Positions 58,538-59,371 of a stretch of 59,371 nucleotides of DNA are shown piece by piece. The notes beneath the pieces were generated by a model. That model saw only the letters and a program-made list of their open reading frames with translations. It did not search any database and was not told the DNA's origin. A program made the translations under genes and the position numbers. The stretch's first letter is position 1. Every line of letters starts with the position of its first letter. Source of the DNA: Flavobacteriaceae bacterium Ap0902 (GTDB lineage: Bacteria; Bacteroidota; Bacteroidia; Flavobacteriales; Weeksellaceae). Where the stretch lies: positions 1-59,371 of the forward strand of contig WTFG01000012.1 in assembly GCA_009835005.1 (NCBI GenBank), given 5' to 3'.

Positions 58538-58539
58538 AA

Positions 58540-58674
58540 GCCCATAACAATGTATATAAAAAATAGGCGAAATAGTAGTAAAATTAAGGCTTTTGACTCG
58601 TGTCAAACTTTGTGCTTAATCGAAAGTTTCGTGCTTCGAAATCGCCTACTTTTCATATACTAACCGTTGTAGGC
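58540..58674. repeat. attC-like folded recombination site
   Basis: A 135-bp imperfect palindrome. The outer arms are GCCCATAAC (58540-58548) and GTTGTAGGC (58666-58674). Unequal spacers follow: AATG on the left, six bases on the right. The inner arms are TATATAAAAAATAGGCGA and, reversed, TATATGAAAAGTAGGCGA (16 of 18 pair). The middle of about 70 bases can form small hairpins. Two-box arms with unequal spacers, a variable centre and a G|TT cut are attC features, but the cores are not exactly RYYYAAC/GTTRRRY. Confidence 0.65.
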
Positions 58675-58686
58675 AATAATTTGAAA

Positions 58687-59181
58687 ATGGAAAATAGGAA
58701 TTCAGAAATATTAGCAAAGAAATCGAGAGAATTATTAAATGACCAAATAAAGTCGGTGGATTCTAACAATAGTAAAGCTGGAACTTTTGTGTCTATTTCA
58801 TCACTCTTTATTCCTCTAGCTTTTGGCCTATTTAAAAATTATGATAATTATAATACTACTGGGATTATCATTTTTTCAATTCCAATAATTTTAAATTTAG
58901 TTGGACTCTATTTCTTAGTTCAATCATTATTTCCAAAAAAGATTTATCACGGAATGAACTTCAACGAATTTGACAAATTGATTAATAAAGATGATTCGAG
59001 AGATATTTACGATTTCGAAATTGGAGCAAATAGGGATTCCTTTAATGATAACATAGAAACTGTCAAAGTTCAAAACCGAAACCTCAAATATGGACTTACC
59101 TTTATATATGTAAGTGCTATTAGCTTAACTTTAATCTTTTTTGTAAACATATTAATTAAAAATTGTACTTGTAATGCCTGA
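58687..59181 (+). CDS. Membrane protein of unknown function (cassette gene)
   Basis: A 164-residue protein: a charged N-terminal helix (ILAKKSRELLNDQIKSVDSN), two close transmembrane helices (TFVSISSLFIPLAFGLF and IIIFSIPIILNLVGLYFLVQ), a charged cytoplasmic or periplasmic segment of about 50 residues, and a third helix near the C-terminus (TFIYVSAISLTLIFFVNILI). I start at ATG 58687, 12 bases after the attC-like site; a GTG at 58600 lies within that site. Not recognised. This topology is seen in some defence effectors, but there is no motif to prove it. Confidence 0.75.
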   Translation: MENRNSEILAKKSRELLNDQIKSVDSNNSKAGTFVSISSLFIPLAFGLFKNYDNYNTTGIIIFSIPIILNLVGLYFLVQSLFPKKIYHGMNFNEFDKLINKDDSRDIYDFEIGANRDSFNDNIETVKVQNRNLKYGLTFIYVSAISLTLIFFVNILIKNCTCNA

Positions 59182-59335
59182 AGAAGACAATAGTAACAAC
59201 AATAGAAATTCAGAAAATTCTAATAATAATAGCAATTCTGATAATTCTGGTAGACAAATACCGCGAACAAATCCTTCTCAAAGGTCTACCATTGAGAAAG
59301 GTGGAGAAAATGGTAGAGAAATTTTGAAAAAATAA
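59174..59335 (+). CDS. Small Asn/Ser-rich protein (cassette gene)
   Basis: A 53-residue frame, from ATG 59174 to TAA 59333-59335. It begins with PEEDNSNNNRNSENSNNN and ends IEKGGENGREILKK. Its start overlaps the end of the membrane-protein gene by 8 bases, so translation may be coupled. It is low in complexity and probably disordered; being so short it may not be a true gene, but the tight overlap and the stop 8 bases before the next end-site support it. Confidence 0.5.
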   Translation: MPEEDNSNNNRNSENSNNNSNSDNSGRQIPRTNPSQRSTIEKGGENGREILKK

Positions 59336-59343
59336 AAACTACC

Positions 59344-59371
59344 GCCAACAAGGGTAGCTGATGCACAACCA
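59344..59371. repeat. Start of a second attC-like site, cut by window end
   Basis: GCCAACAA at 59344-59351 has the position and sequence expected of the left arm of cassette 2's end site (its complement would be TTGTTGGC; cassette 2 begins TTGTAGGC). Only 28 bases are visible, so the call is tentative. Confidence 0.35.

Larger units (their letters stand above)
57283..58666 (+). mobile_element. Integron-like cassette 1 (two genes)
   Basis: Bounded by G|TTATGGGC and the attC-like site. It contains a lipoprotein gene and a small gene on the same strand, almost no spare DNA, and no promoter of its own that I can see. Its first eight bases after the cut are fully complementary to GCCCATAA at its end, as the circular form of a cassette requires. 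Confidence 0.6.
58667..59371 (+). mobile_element. Integron-like cassette 2 (partial)
   Basis: It begins at G|TTGTAGGC and contains a membrane-protein gene and an overlapping small gene. Its end starts at GCCAACAA (59344-59351), complementary to TTGTAGGC in 7 of 8 bases, so the same end rule holds; the rest of that site is beyond the window. Confidence 0.5.

Noticed and set aside
58600-58686. N-terminal extension of the cassette 2 membrane protein from GTG 58600
   Set aside because: It would be coded within the attC-like site and adds no sensible domain; ATG 58687 just after the site is preferred.

Overview
The window is chromosomal DNA of a Bacteroidota bacterium, most likely a member of the Flavobacteriia. 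The evidence is a low G+C content, several secreted proteins with C-terminal type IX secretion (T9SS) sorting domains, promoters of the Bacteroidota type (TAnnTTTG, often with TTTG 19 bases upstream), a Rho factor with a long Asn-rich insert, menaquinone synthesis, and the gene order rpsU-xerC-hpf-tRNAs-tuf-tRNA-secE-nusG-rplKAJL-rpoBC-DUF3467. I cannot name the genus.

Left end (1-7406, minus strand): a secreted accessory operon. A T9SS-exported protein with seven propeller-like repeats is followed by an RHS/YD-repeat protein broken by two frameshifts, then by a second DUF6443/RHS protein that runs off the window. Next come serS, a convergent oxyR, the divergent dps (an oxidative-stress pair) and argS.

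Core (12.6-30.2 kb): the transcription and translation superoperon on the minus strand, read from a near-consensus promoter at about 26.1 kb through tRNA-Thr/Tyr/Gly/Thr, tuf, tRNA-Trp, secE, nusG, rplK, rplA, rplJ, rplL, rpoB, rpoC and a DUF3467 gene, ending at a strong terminator. Upstream are hpf, xerC and rpsU. On the plus strand lie a ZapB-like coiled-coil gene, zapA, a probable 6S RNA and rny.

Middle (30.2-47.3 kb): a repeat-rich convergent spacer, menD, two T9SS-exported proteins, a sigma-54-type two-component system (NtrC-like regulator and histidine kinase), and divergently an efflux operon (HlyD adaptor, DUF2807 protein, ABC ATPase, FtsX-type permease, TolC). Two 16-bp palindromes exactly 21 bp apart lie between the regulator and the efflux operon. 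The last 69 bp of the kinase gene (strictly, a 69-bp stretch from its 3' end) are duplicated about 2 kb away.

Right part (47.5-59.4 kb): mfd, a lipoprotein alpha/beta hydrolase, rho, a DUF4293 membrane protein and prfA. The end holds what looks like an integron-like system: a tyrosine recombinase ending in the SPLD motif typical of integron integrases, a divergent attI-like half-site with a promoter, a cassette of two genes, a 135-bp attC-like folded site, and a second cassette of two genes cut by the window end. Each cassette's first bases are complementary to its own end (8 of 8 and 7 of 8 bases), as integron recombination predicts, but the core sites and the integrase are not canonical. 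A second notable item is a structured intergenic repeat family with three copies (about 30.8, 52.0 and 55.9 kb) that share flanks but have different, covarying stems.
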